DNA of 64,000 nt from Paracoccaceae bacterium (GTDB lineage: Bacteria; Pseudomonadota; Alphaproteobacteria; Rhodobacterales; Rhodobacteraceae): NCBI GenBank assembly GCA_016744015.1, contig JADGFD010000014.1, positions 1 through 64,000 on the forward strand. The letters are read 5' to 3'. The position numbers and the translations under genes are program-made. Positions 56,955 to 64,000 of this stretch are shown here, in pieces (within the stretch, counting starts at the first letter, position 1; each line of letters begins with the position of its first letter). The notes beneath the pieces were generated by a model. It worked only from the letters and a program-made list of their open reading frames with translations. It was not told the origin of the DNA and did not search any database.

Positions 56955-59129
56955 ATGAAGATCATTGCTTTTATTAGCCTTCTTTTCGCCAGCCCCTTGG
57001 CGGCGCAAGAGCGTGCTCCCAACCACCTGCTGGGCGAAAGTTCGCCATATTTGCAGCAGCATATTTATAACACGGTGAATTGGTATCCATGGGGCGAAGC
57101 GGCCTTTGCCAAGGCCCGCGCGGAGGATAAACCGATCTTCCTGTCGGTTGGTTACACCGCTTGCCATTGGTGCCGCGTGATGGCGGATGAGAGTTTTGAA
57201 GACGAGGCCGTTGGCGCGTTTCTCAACGAAAATTTTATTTCTATCAAGATGGACCGCGAGGAGCGCCCCGACCTCGATGAGCAGTTTATGCTGGTAACGC
57301 AAACCGCCACTGGTGGCGGGGGATGGCCAAATTCGGTGTTTCTCACCGCGGAGGGCGCGCCGTTTTATGGCGGCGGCTACTACCCGCGCGATGCGTTTCT
57401 GGAGGTTTTGGGCGAGCTAAGCCAGCTGTGGAGTGAGGACCGCGCAGGCATTGAGGGCACGGCCGAGGCGCTAAGCGATGTTGTGCGAGCCTATTTGAAC
57501 CGCAAAGCACGGGCGCGGGCGCTTACACCCGAATTGGCCCGCGCCGTTTCGGCCCGCCTGCTCAGTCGAATGGACGATTTCTACGGCGGTTTTGGCGTCG
57601 CCCCAAAGTTCCCGCAAGAATCCAGCCTGCTATATTTGCTTGACCAAGCCGAGCGCACTGCGGACCAAACCTTGTTGGAGGCTGTGCAACTGGCGGCCAC
57701 CGGCATGGTGAATGGTGGCATTCATGACCAAGCGGGCGGCGGGTTTCACCGCTATGCGGTTGATAACGAGTGGGCCGTGCCTCATTTTGAGAAAATGCTC
57801 TATAACCAAGCGCTGATCGGGCGCTTGCTCACGCGGCTTAACGGGCTGCAAGCCAACCCGGATTATGCCCGCGCCGCCCAGCGCAGCTTTGATTACGTTT
57901 TGCACGAAATGCAAGCGCCCGAGGGCGGGTTTTATGCTTCACAAGATGCGGATTCTCTAAATGAACGCGGCGAACATGAAGAAGGGTATTTCTATGTTTG
58001 GACACCAGAAGCGGTGCGTGAAGCGGTGGGCGCCGAGGCTGATTTCCTGATTGCAACCCTGAATGTCGAAGAACATGGCGCAATAGAAGGGGCAAACACG
58101 CTGCGCATAACCGATATGGTGCAAGACCAAGCGCGGCTCGATGCAGGGCTTGAAGTGCTGCGGCTGGCACGTTTGGCCCGTGCGCAACCCATTACTGATA
58201 AGAAAATCCTACTGGGCTGGAATAGTGAAATGATTGTTTCACTGGTGACAGGCGCCCGGGCCTTCGAGCGGCCAGACTATTTGGCAGCGGCGCAGGCGTC
58301 GGCGCGGTTTATTATGGAAAACATGCGGGATAACGATGGCTATTTCCGCAGTTATATTGCGGGCGAAGCGACGATTGAAGCGCAACTGCCTGATTACGCC
58401 AGCTTTGGCCGCGCGCTACTGGCTTTGCATGACGCGGATCCGGCGGGCGGCTGGCTGCCTGAGGCTGGGCGCATTGCGCGCTATGTGCTGGCGCATTTTC
58501 AAGAAGACAGTGGCGTGTTCAGAATGAACGCGCAGCCCCAAGGTTTGGGGCCGTTTATTCAGTTTGATGATGGTGAGGTGCCCTCTGGTAATGCCCAAAT
58601 GCAACGGCTGCTCAGTGGTCTGGCGCGCCGCAGCACCGATGTAGACTTCATCCAGCAAGCCAATGTCTTGGCTGATGTACTTTCCGGCCATGCGCTGGCC
58701 TTCCCCGAGCAGCGCGCGGCAGCCTTGGCCGCTGTGGATGCCCAAAATCGAGGTGATACCGGCAGCCTACGCGCGGTGGCCCACGGAGCTGTACAAGTGC
58801 AGGCAAAACTTGACCGCGCGGCGGGCGAAGCGCACTTTACCATTCTGGTCGCAAAGGGCTGGCACATAAATGCCCATGTGCCATTGGAAGATTACTACAT
58901 TCCAACAGCGCTGAGCGTAAACGGTGAGGCCTTGGGCGCAGAGGCCTACCCCGAGCCCGTTATCACGAACCTCGCCTTTAACGGCACAACCCCCCTAGCC
59001 CTTTATGAAGGCGCTCTGCACCTTACGGCTCCGATAGCGCCCGGTGCCAATGTTGTAAATCTGGCCCTGCAAGCCTGTAATGATGAAGTATGCCTCGCGC
59101 CGCAAAGCATGTCCTTTCGTTCTTGGTAA
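56955..59129 (+). CDS. Secreted DUF255 thioredoxin-fold protein with C-terminal DsbD-like domain
   Basis: This 724-residue protein starts at 56955 with a signal peptide (to about residue 18, LAAQ). An N-terminal DUF255 domain has [20 protein letters not shown] and a CxxC site in [16 protein letters not shown] middle six-hairpin-like helical domain resembles glycosidase folds ([16 protein letters not shown]). The C-terminus ends in a beta-type region with [18 protein letters not shown], like the alpha domain of DsbD. In most relatives the site reads CHWCHVM; here the fourth residue after the first Cys is Arg. Periplasmic location is unusual for the YyaL-type group. Confidence 0.75.
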   Translation: MKIIAFISLLFASPLAAQERAPNHLLGESSPYLQQHIYNTVNWYPWGEAAFAKARAEDKPIFLSVGYTACHWCRVMADESFEDEAVGAFLNENFISIKMDREERPDLDEQFMLVTQTATGGGGWPNSVFLTAEGAPFYGGGYYPRDAFLEVLGELSQLWSEDRAGIEGTAEALSDVVRAYLNRKARARALTPELARAVSARLLSRMDDFYGGFGVAPKFPQESSLLYLLDQAERTADQTLLEAVQLAATGMVNGGIHDQAGGGFHRYAVDNEWAVPHFEKMLYNQALIGRLLTRLNGLQANPDYARAAQRSFDYVLHEMQAPEGGFYASQDADSLNERGEHEEGYFYVWTPEAVREAVGAEADFLIATLNVEEHGAIEGANTLRITDMVQDQARLDAGLEVLRLARLARAQPITDKKILLGWNSEMIVSLVTGARAFERPDYLAAAQASARFIMENMRDNDGYFRSYIAGEATIEAQLPDYASFGRALLALHDADPAGGWLPEAGRIARYVLAHFQEDSGVFRMNAQPQGLGPFIQFDDGEVPSGNAQMQRLLSGLARRSTDVDFIQQANVLADVLSGHALAFPEQRAAALAAVDAQNRGDTGSLRAVAHGAVQVQAKLDRAAGEAHFTILVAKGWHINAHVPLEDYYIPTALSVNGEALGAEAYPEPVITNLAFNGTTPLALYEGALHLTAPIAPGANVVNLALQACNDEVCLAPQSMSFRSW

Positions 59130-59335
59130 AGCCGCACGCCCCAATTTCCAAATTGCCCAAGTATCCTGGGTGAATTGGCGAAGCCAAGAGGGCAACGCCC
59201 TGCCGATGGCAAAGCCGAGGCTATGCCCAACGGGAGACGGCTTGCAGCTTGCCGCACGACGTTAGGCCGGAGGGAGTGCCTGCCATTTTGCAAAGGGCAT
59301 AGCGCTCACCGGGCAAAGGCCACCCTGCTCACTCT

Positions 59336-60811
59336 CTAAACATCCATACAAATATATTTCATCTCCAGATAATCCTCTACGCCATGGTGTGAACCTTCGC
59401 GGCCAAGGCCAGATTGTTTGACCCCGCCAAAAGGGGCTACTTCAGTTGAAATCAGGCCGGTATTAACCCCGACCATGCCATATTCCAGCGCCTCGGCAAC
59501 TCGCCATACGCGGCTAAGGTTATTGGCATAAAAATAGCTGGCGAGGCCAAAAATGGTATCATTGGCCTGCTCGATCACGTCGTCTTCATCTGTGAAGCGG
59601 AATAGCGGCGCGACAGGGCCGAAGGTTTCGTCATTTGTGACAATCATATCGCGGGTCACACCCGTAAGAATGGTCGGCTCAAAAAACGTGCCGCCCAGCG
59701 CATGGCGATGTCCACCGGTGGTAACGGTGGCCCCTTTAGCGGTGGCGTCTGCGATATGCGCTTCCACCTTTTCGACGGCTGCCTCAGTGATGAGTGGGCC
59801 GGTAACGGTGCCGACATCAAAGCCGTCTCCCACCTTCATGCTGCTCACGGCTGCCGCCATTTTCTCGGAAAAAACGTCATAAACACCGTCTTGCACATAA
59901 ATCCGGTTGGCGCATACGCAGGTTTGGCCGTTATTGCGGTATTTCGCGATCATCGCGCCTTCTACGGCGGCGTCGAGGTCCGCATCATCAAATACGATGA
60001 AGGGAGCATTGCCACCAAGCTCCATTGACATCTTCATCACCTGCCCCGCCCCTTGGGCGAGTAGGATACGGCCCACTTGGGTAGAGCCGGTAAAGGTGAG
60101 CTTGCGGACTTTGGGGTTGGAGGTAAATTCTTTGCCCAGATCGGCTGCCGCCGTTGAAGGCACCACCGAAAACACACCTTTGGGCACGCCCGCACGCTCG
60201 GCCAACAGGGCCATCGCCAGTGCCGAAAGCGGGGTTTCGGCGGCGGGTTTGGCCACAAAGGTGCAGCCCACCGCCAGCGCTGGGCCAACCTTGCGGGCAA
60301 TCATCGCATTCGGAAAATTCCATGGCGTGATAGAGGTCACCACGCCCACGGGCTGTTTCAGCACAACAATGCGTTTGCTTTCTTGGTGGCCCGGAATCGT
60401 CTCGCCATACACCCGCTTGGCCTCTTCAGAAAACCACTCGATAAAGCTGGCCCCATAAAGAATTTCGCCCTTGGCCTCAGCCAGGGGTTTCCCCATTTCT
60501 GCTGTGAGAATCGCACCGAGGTCATCAGCGTTTTCGACCATCAAATCATACCATTTGCGCAGCACCGCGGCGCGGTCTTTTCCGGTGCGGGCGGCCCATG
60601 GCTTTTGCGCATTATAAGCGGCCTCAATGGCGCGGCGGGTCTCGTCTACGCCGCAATCCGCGACCTCGCAAATTACATCGCCCCGCGCCGGGTTGGTCAC
60701 TTTGAGCGTGCTGCCACTGTCAGCCTCCACCCATTCTCCGGCCACATAGGCCTTGGTGATGAGCAGTGACGGGTCTTTCAGCTTGCTGGCAAGTTCGGTT
60801 TTATCAAGCAT
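59336..60811 (-). CDS. gabD: Succinate-semialdehyde dehydrogenase [NAD(P)+]
   Basis: This 491-residue aldehyde dehydrogenase has the GabD features. They include TSITPWNFPNAMIARKVGPA, the catalytic glutamate in SMELGGNAPFIVFDD, the nucleophilic cysteine in NNGQTCVCANRIYVQ, and the ending FGGVKQSGLGREGSHHGVED. It oxidises succinate semialdehyde to succinate, feeding the TCA cycle. No gabT aminotransferase is next to it. The 205-nt spacer after its stop holds short repeats but no gene. Confidence 0.88.
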   Translation of the reverse strand: MLDKTELASKLKDPSLLITKAYVAGEWVEADSGSTLKVTNPARGDVICEVADCGVDETRRAIEAAYNAQKPWAARTGKDRAAVLRKWYDLMVENADDLGAILTAEMGKPLAEAKGEILYGASFIEWFSEEAKRVYGETIPGHQESKRIVVLKQPVGVVTSITPWNFPNAMIARKVGPALAVGCTFVAKPAAETPLSALAMALLAERAGVPKGVFSVVPSTAAADLGKEFTSNPKVRKLTFTGSTQVGRILLAQGAGQVMKMSMELGGNAPFIVFDDADLDAAVEGAMIAKYRNNGQTCVCANRIYVQDGVYDVFSEKMAAAVSSMKVGDGFDVGTVTGPLITEAAVEKVEAHIADATAKGATVTTGGHRHALGGTFFEPTILTGVTRDMIVTNDETFGPVAPLFRFTDEDDVIEQANDTIFGLASYFYANNLSRVWRVAEALEYGMVGVNTGLISTEVAPFGGVKQSGLGREGSHHGVEDYLEMKYICMDV

Positions 60812-60921
60812 AGGGCCTCTCCATAAGAATTTGAGTGCAGGATGCGGGGAAGATGGCGATTTCGCAAGTAGATTTGCGGGATTTTTGAAATATGTTAAGA
60901 TATTGCAAAAAGGGGGAGAGC

Positions 60922-61338
60922 ATGGCTAATAAAACGCAAGAAAACGACGGGGATGTTACGGATTTTCTGAAAAATGTGGAGAATCCGAAGCGCCGTGCTG
61001 ATGCGCAGGTTGTGTTGGAATTGATGGAGCGGGTGACAGGCTTGCCCGCCAAAATGTGGGGCACGGCCATTATTGGCTTTGGGAACTACCATTATAAATA
61101 CGCCAGTGGCCGCGAAGGGGATTTTATGCGGGTTGGCTTTTCACCGCGTAAAGCCAATTTGGTGGTGTATATCCTGCCCGGATATACCGATTATGCTGAG
61201 ATTTTGGGGCGGATAGGGAAGTATAAGAAAGGGAAGTCCTGCCTTTATATCAACAAGCTGGATGATATTGATATGGGTGTTTTGGAGGAGTTGGTTGTGG
61301 CGGGGCTGGCGGATATGGCGAAGACGTATCCCGAATAA
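60922..61338 (+). CDS. DUF1801 protein
   Basis: This 138-residue cytoplasmic protein has the DUF1801 core, with FLKNVENPKRRADAQVVLEL and MWGTAIIGFGNYHYKYASG, then FSPRKANLVVYILPGYTDY. The fold is iron-chaperone-like in some relatives, but no function is established. The ATG at 60922 has a GGGGGAG ribosome site. It is divergent from gabD and convergent with trmL. Confidence 0.78.
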   Translation: MANKTQENDGDVTDFLKNVENPKRRADAQVVLELMERVTGLPAKMWGTAIIGFGNYHYKYASGREGDFMRVGFSPRKANLVVYILPGYTDYAEILGRIGKYKKGKSCLYINKLDDIDMGVLEELVVAGLADMAKTYPE

Positions 61339-61340
61339 TG

Positions 61341-61361
61341 GTGGGTGGCGAGCACCCGCCC
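61341..61361. terminator. Stem-loop between convergent DUF1801 and trmL genes
   Basis: GGTGGGTG and CACCCGCC pair with one G-U around a short GCGAG loop, immediately after the DUF1801 stop and up to the trmL stop. It has no U-run. The GGTGGGTG-loop-CACCCGCC form recurs in many roseobacter spacers to my knowledge. A bidirectional transcript-end role is likely but not proven. Confidence 0.4.
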
Positions 61362-61819
61362 TACCGGAGCTGGCGGGTGGCCTCGCCTAGAGCGATCCCT
61401 GCCGACACCGCCACATTTAGCGATCGGCCACCGCCGGGCATGGGGATGAGCAGGCGGGCGTCGCAGGCGCTGGCTACATTCTCCGGCACGCCTGCACTTT
61501 CGCGGCCCATCATTATCGTGTCCCCCACCTGAAAGCCAAAATCCCACAGCGGCGTAGCGCCTTTGGTAGACATCAGAATGAGCCGCCCCGTGCGCTGGGC
61601 CTGAAACGCCTCCCATGAGGCATGGCGGGCAATGTCTGCAATATCGGCATAATCCATCGCCGAGCGGCGCAGGGCTTTGACGGAAAACGGGAATCCGCAG
61701 GGCTCGATCACATCGATTCCAGCGTCAAAGCAGGCCGCGAGGCGAATCATTGTGCCCAAATTTGGGGCAATATCGGGCTGAAAAGCCGCGATTCTAAGTT
61801 TTTGGGCCAATATTTTCAC
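61361..61819 (-). CDS. trmL: tRNA (cytidine(34)-2'-O)-methyltransferase TrmL
   Basis: This 152-residue SPOUT methyltransferase has [20 protein letters not shown], the knot motifs [13 protein letters not shown] and [20 protein letters not shown]. These match TrmL, which methylates the wobble base of tRNA-Leu. Length is normal. It is divergent from petA. Confidence 0.88.
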   Translation of the reverse strand: MKILAQKLRIAAFQPDIAPNLGTMIRLAACFDAGIDVIEPCGFPFSVKALRRSAMDYADIADIARHASWEAFQAQRTGRLILMSTKGATPLWDFGFQVGDTIMMGRESAGVPENVASACDARLLIPMPGGGRSLNVAVSAGIALGEATRQLR

Positions 61820-61958
61820 TTTCTTTAGGCATGCGGCGCAAAGTCCGCTGGACCGCGCGCCGTGTCAGGTGTATTCGGTTCCTGCAATGCCTGCAATCTG
61901 CGGGCTCAAAATGTATAGCCAGCCCGAGAATTCGGGCATCAGCAAGGGGGGACGTCCA

Positions 61959-62516
61959 TTGTCTCACGCAGAAGACACAGGCTCGCGCCGCGATTTTCTA
62001 TATGTCGCGACAGCCACCACAGGCGCCGTAGCGGTTGGCGCCGCTGTTTGGCCGCTGGTCGACCAAATGAACCCCAGCGCCGATGTTCAGGCGCTCTCTT
62101 CCATTGAGATCGACATTGACGGCATTGAGCCTGGCACACAGATCACCAAAAAATGGCGCGGTAAGCCGGTTTTTATTCGCCGCCGCACCGCAGAAGAGAT
62201 TGCAGAAAGCCGCAACACGCCGCTGGCAGACCTGCCGGACCAAACCTCGCAAAATGACAACAAATTCGAGACAGACGCCTCTGATGAGAACCGCACGCTA
62301 GATGAAGCTGGCGAGTGGCTGGTGATGATCGGTGTTTGCACCCATTTGGGCTGTATCCCTATCGGCGATGGCGCTGGAGATTTTGGTGGCTGGTTCTGCC
62401 CCTGCCATGGCTCGCACTATGATGCGGCTGGCCGTATTCGCAAGGGGCCTGCCCCGCTCAACCTTCTGGTGCCGACATCTGAGTTTTTGTCCGACACCGT
62501 AATTAAACTAGGCTAA
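61959..62516 (+). CDS. petA: Ubiquinol-cytochrome c reductase Rieske iron-sulfur subunit
   Basis: This 185-residue protein has an N-terminal [11 protein letters not shown] twin-arginine segment that serves as membrane anchor, then the Rieske ligands CTHLGC and [21 protein letters not shown] chose the TTG at 61959 ([12 protein letters not shown]) because GGGGGGA precedes it and length matches Rhodobacter FbcF (about 187). The upstream ATG at 61869 would add 30 residues that do not fit. Part of the bc1 complex. Confidence 0.92.
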   Translation: MSHAEDTGSRRDFLYVATATTGAVAVGAAVWPLVDQMNPSADVQALSSIEIDIDGIEPGTQITKKWRGKPVFIRRRTAEEIAESRNTPLADLPDQTSQNDNKFETDASDENRTLDEAGEWLVMIGVCTHLGCIPIGDGAGDFGGWFCPCHGSHYDAAGRIRKGPAPLNLLVPTSEFLSDTVIKLG

Positions 62517-62527
62517 GGGAGAACATC

Positions 62528-63844
62528 ATGGGTGGTATCCCACACGATCATTACGAGCCAAAATCCGGCTTCGAAAAATGGCTGCACAAGCGTCTTCCTA
62601 TCGTAGGCCTCGCTTACGATACGCTGATGATTCCAACGCCAAAAAACCTGAACTGGATGTGGATTTGGGGCATTGTGCTCGCCTTCACACTGGTTTTGCA
62701 AATCATTACCGGCATTGTTTTGGCTATGCACTATACGCCAAATGTTAACATGGCCTTCCAATCGGTTGAGCACATCATGCGGGATGTGAATTACGGCTGG
62801 CTGCTGCGTTACCTGCACATGAACGGCGCGTCTTTGTTCTTCATTGCGGTTTACCTGCACATTTTCCGTGGTCTTTATTATGGTTCCTATAAAGCCCCGC
62901 GTGAGGTGACGTGGATCATCGGTATGCTGATTTACCTTGCTATGATGGCCACCGGTTTCTTGGGTTACGTGCTGCCATGGGGGCAAATGTCCTTCTGGGG
63001 TGCAACCGTGATTACCGGCCTGTTTGGTGCGGTTCCTGGTGTGGGTGAAAGCATTCAAGCTTGGCTACTGGGTGGCCCTGCGGTAGATAACGCTACGCTA
63101 AATCGCTTCTTCTCGCTGCACTACTTGCTGCCGTTTGTGATTGTGGCGCTGGTGGCGCTGCATATCTGGGCCTTCCACACCACGGGCAATAGCAACCCTT
63201 CGGGTGTTGAGGTTCGCCGTGGCTCCAAAGCGGAAGCCGAGAAAGACACACTGCCCTTCTGGCCATATTTTGTGATCAAAGATCTATATGCGCTTGTGGT
63301 TGTGTTGATCGTGTTTGCTGCTGTGGTTGGCTTTATGCCCAACTATCTTGGCCATCCGGACAATTACAAAATGGCGGACCCGTTGGTGACGCCAGCGCAT
63401 ATTGTGCCTGAATGGTATTACCTGCCGTTTTATGCCATTTTGCGGGCCTTTACCGCTGAAGTATGGGTCGTGCAATTTGCCAGCTTAATCACCGGCGGTA
63501 TTGTGGACGCCAAATTCTTTGGCGTGGTGGCCATGTTTGGCTCGATTTTTGTGATGGCGCTGGTGCCATGGCTCGATACAAGCCGTGTGCGCTCGGGCCG
63601 TTACCGCCCTGCGTTCCGCTTCTTCTTCTGGCTACTGGCGTTTGACTTTATGTTCTTAATGTGGCTCGGCGCAATGCCAGCCGAGGAACCTTATGCAAGC
63701 CTCGCATTGCTGGGCTCGGCCTACTGGTTTGGCTACTTCTTGGTTATTCTGCCGCTGCTTGGCCTCTTTGAGCGCCCGCAAGCCACGCCAGAAACCATTG
63801 AAGCCGACTTTGACAGCCACTACCCGCCGAAATCGGCCGAGTAA
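62528..63844 (+). CDS. petB: Ubiquinol-cytochrome c reductase cytochrome b
   Basis: This 438-residue cytochrome b has eight helices. The heme histidines lie in [14 protein letters not shown] and [20 protein letters not shown]. The Qo-site PEWY motif is in [16 protein letters not shown], and helix C contains [20 protein letters not shown]. It has the C-terminal extension of alphaproteobacterial members. It is 11 nt downstream of petA. Confidence 0.95.
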   Translation: MGGIPHDHYEPKSGFEKWLHKRLPIVGLAYDTLMIPTPKNLNWMWIWGIVLAFTLVLQIITGIVLAMHYTPNVNMAFQSVEHIMRDVNYGWLLRYLHMNGASLFFIAVYLHIFRGLYYGSYKAPREVTWIIGMLIYLAMMATGFLGYVLPWGQMSFWGATVITGLFGAVPGVGESIQAWLLGGPAVDNATLNRFFSLHYLLPFVIVALVALHIWAFHTTGNSNPSGVEVRRGSKAEAEKDTLPFWPYFVIKDLYALVVVLIVFAAVVGFMPNYLGHPDNYKMADPLVTPAHIVPEWYYLPFYAILRAFTAEVWVVQFASLITGGIVDAKFFGVVAMFGSIFVMALVPWLDTSRVRSGRYRPAFRFFFWLLAFDFMFLMWLGAMPAEEPYASLALLGSAYWFGYFLVILPLLGLFERPQATPETIEADFDSHYPPKSAE

Positions 63845-63857
63845 GAAAGAAAGGACT

Positions 63858-64000
63858 ATGAAAATGTTCAAGAAAACACTCCTTTCCGCAGTTGTCGCGC
63901 TGGGCCTTGGCGGTAACGCATTTGCCGCTGGCGATGCAGGCCATATCGAAGATATTGCTTTCAGCTTTGAAGGTGTCTTTGGCAAGTATGACCAACATCA
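63858..64000 (+). CDS. petC: Cytochrome c1 (start of gene, cut by window end)
   Basis: The first 47 codons begin MKMFKKTLLSAVVALGLGGN and include a Sec signal peptide ending AFAA. The mature part starts with an acidic GDAGHIEDIAFSFEGVFGKY segment typical of alphaproteobacterial cytochrome c1. The CxxCH heme motif lies past the window. An AAAGGA ribosome site is 14 nt after the petB stop. The order petA-petB-petC confirms the assignment. Confidence 0.88.
   Translation, partial: MKMFKKTLLSAVVALGLGGNAFAAGDAGHIEDIAFSFEGVFGKYDQH

Overview
The window looks like a chromosomal segment of a marine alphaproteobacterium of the Roseobacter group (Rhodobacteraceae). The clues are the cluster of TCA genes around mdh, the fbcFBC-type bc1 operon (petABC), ethylmalonyl-CoA pathway genes (mcl2, mch) beside mdh and sdh, the cytoplasmic sulfite dehydrogenase SoeABC, and lineage-typical small families (DUF2849, DUF1636, DUF1737, NnrU). 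Base composition is moderate for this group. I see no tRNA or rRNA gene, CRISPR array, prophage or intact insertion sequence.

Layout. 1-4.4 kb: the remnant of a CoA-transferase subunit, then a TetR regulator with two helix-turn-helix domains, a rifampicin-phosphotransferase-like protein and a half-size permease, all overlapping. A large inverted repeat covers both divergent starts. 4.4-7.4 kb: a fatty acid desaturase, a DUF938 methyltransferase and two decayed genes, the second with bacterial PH-domain features. 7.4-11.9 kb: soeCBA for sulfite oxidation. 12-15 kb: small membrane and secreted proteins, rluE, a decayed nitrite-assimilation locus (nirB fused to a formate/nitrite transporter fragment) and a deleted LysR gene. 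15.3-18.4 kb: assimilatory sulfur operon DUF2849-cysI-cysH, with DUF934 fused to CysH. 18.4-20.2 kb: a decayed iron-type ABC importer. 20.2-36.6 kb: a mixed housekeeping stretch with a CaiB-type CoA-transferase, MFS transporter, pyrB, uracil-DNA glycosylase, moaB, cbiD-cobK-DUF1636, RNase R, an ABC exporter, hemF and an AEC transporter.

36.8-56.1 kb is the core of the window. On the minus strand run mdh, a secreted protein, then sucC, a secreted protein, sucD, a DUF805 protein, sucA, sucB, a membrane protein and lpd. On the plus strand run mcl2, nnrU, a DUF1737 gene, mch and a sulfotransferase, then sdhC, sdhD, sdhA, two small lipoproteins and sdhB. Together these give 2-oxoglutarate dehydrogenase, succinyl-CoA synthetase, succinate dehydrogenase and malate dehydrogenase, plus two steps of the ethylmalonyl-CoA pathway. 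The regions upstream of sucC and of sdhC each carry a pair of TGTGATCACA-type palindromes with centres exactly 21 bp apart, which suggests one regulator for both operons. 56-64 kb: a P-loop/sulfotransferase-like protein, a DUF255 thioredoxin-fold protein, gabD, a DUF1801 protein, trmL and petA-petB-petC (petC runs off the end).

The most notable points are the shared paired operator of the suc and sdh operons, the tandem-HTH TetR with its symmetric operator, the CysH-DUF934 fusion, sulfite oxidation and sulfite reduction encoded close together, three decaying loci, and a dispersed intergenic hairpin repeat. I did not find a clearly new multi-gene defence or mobile system.
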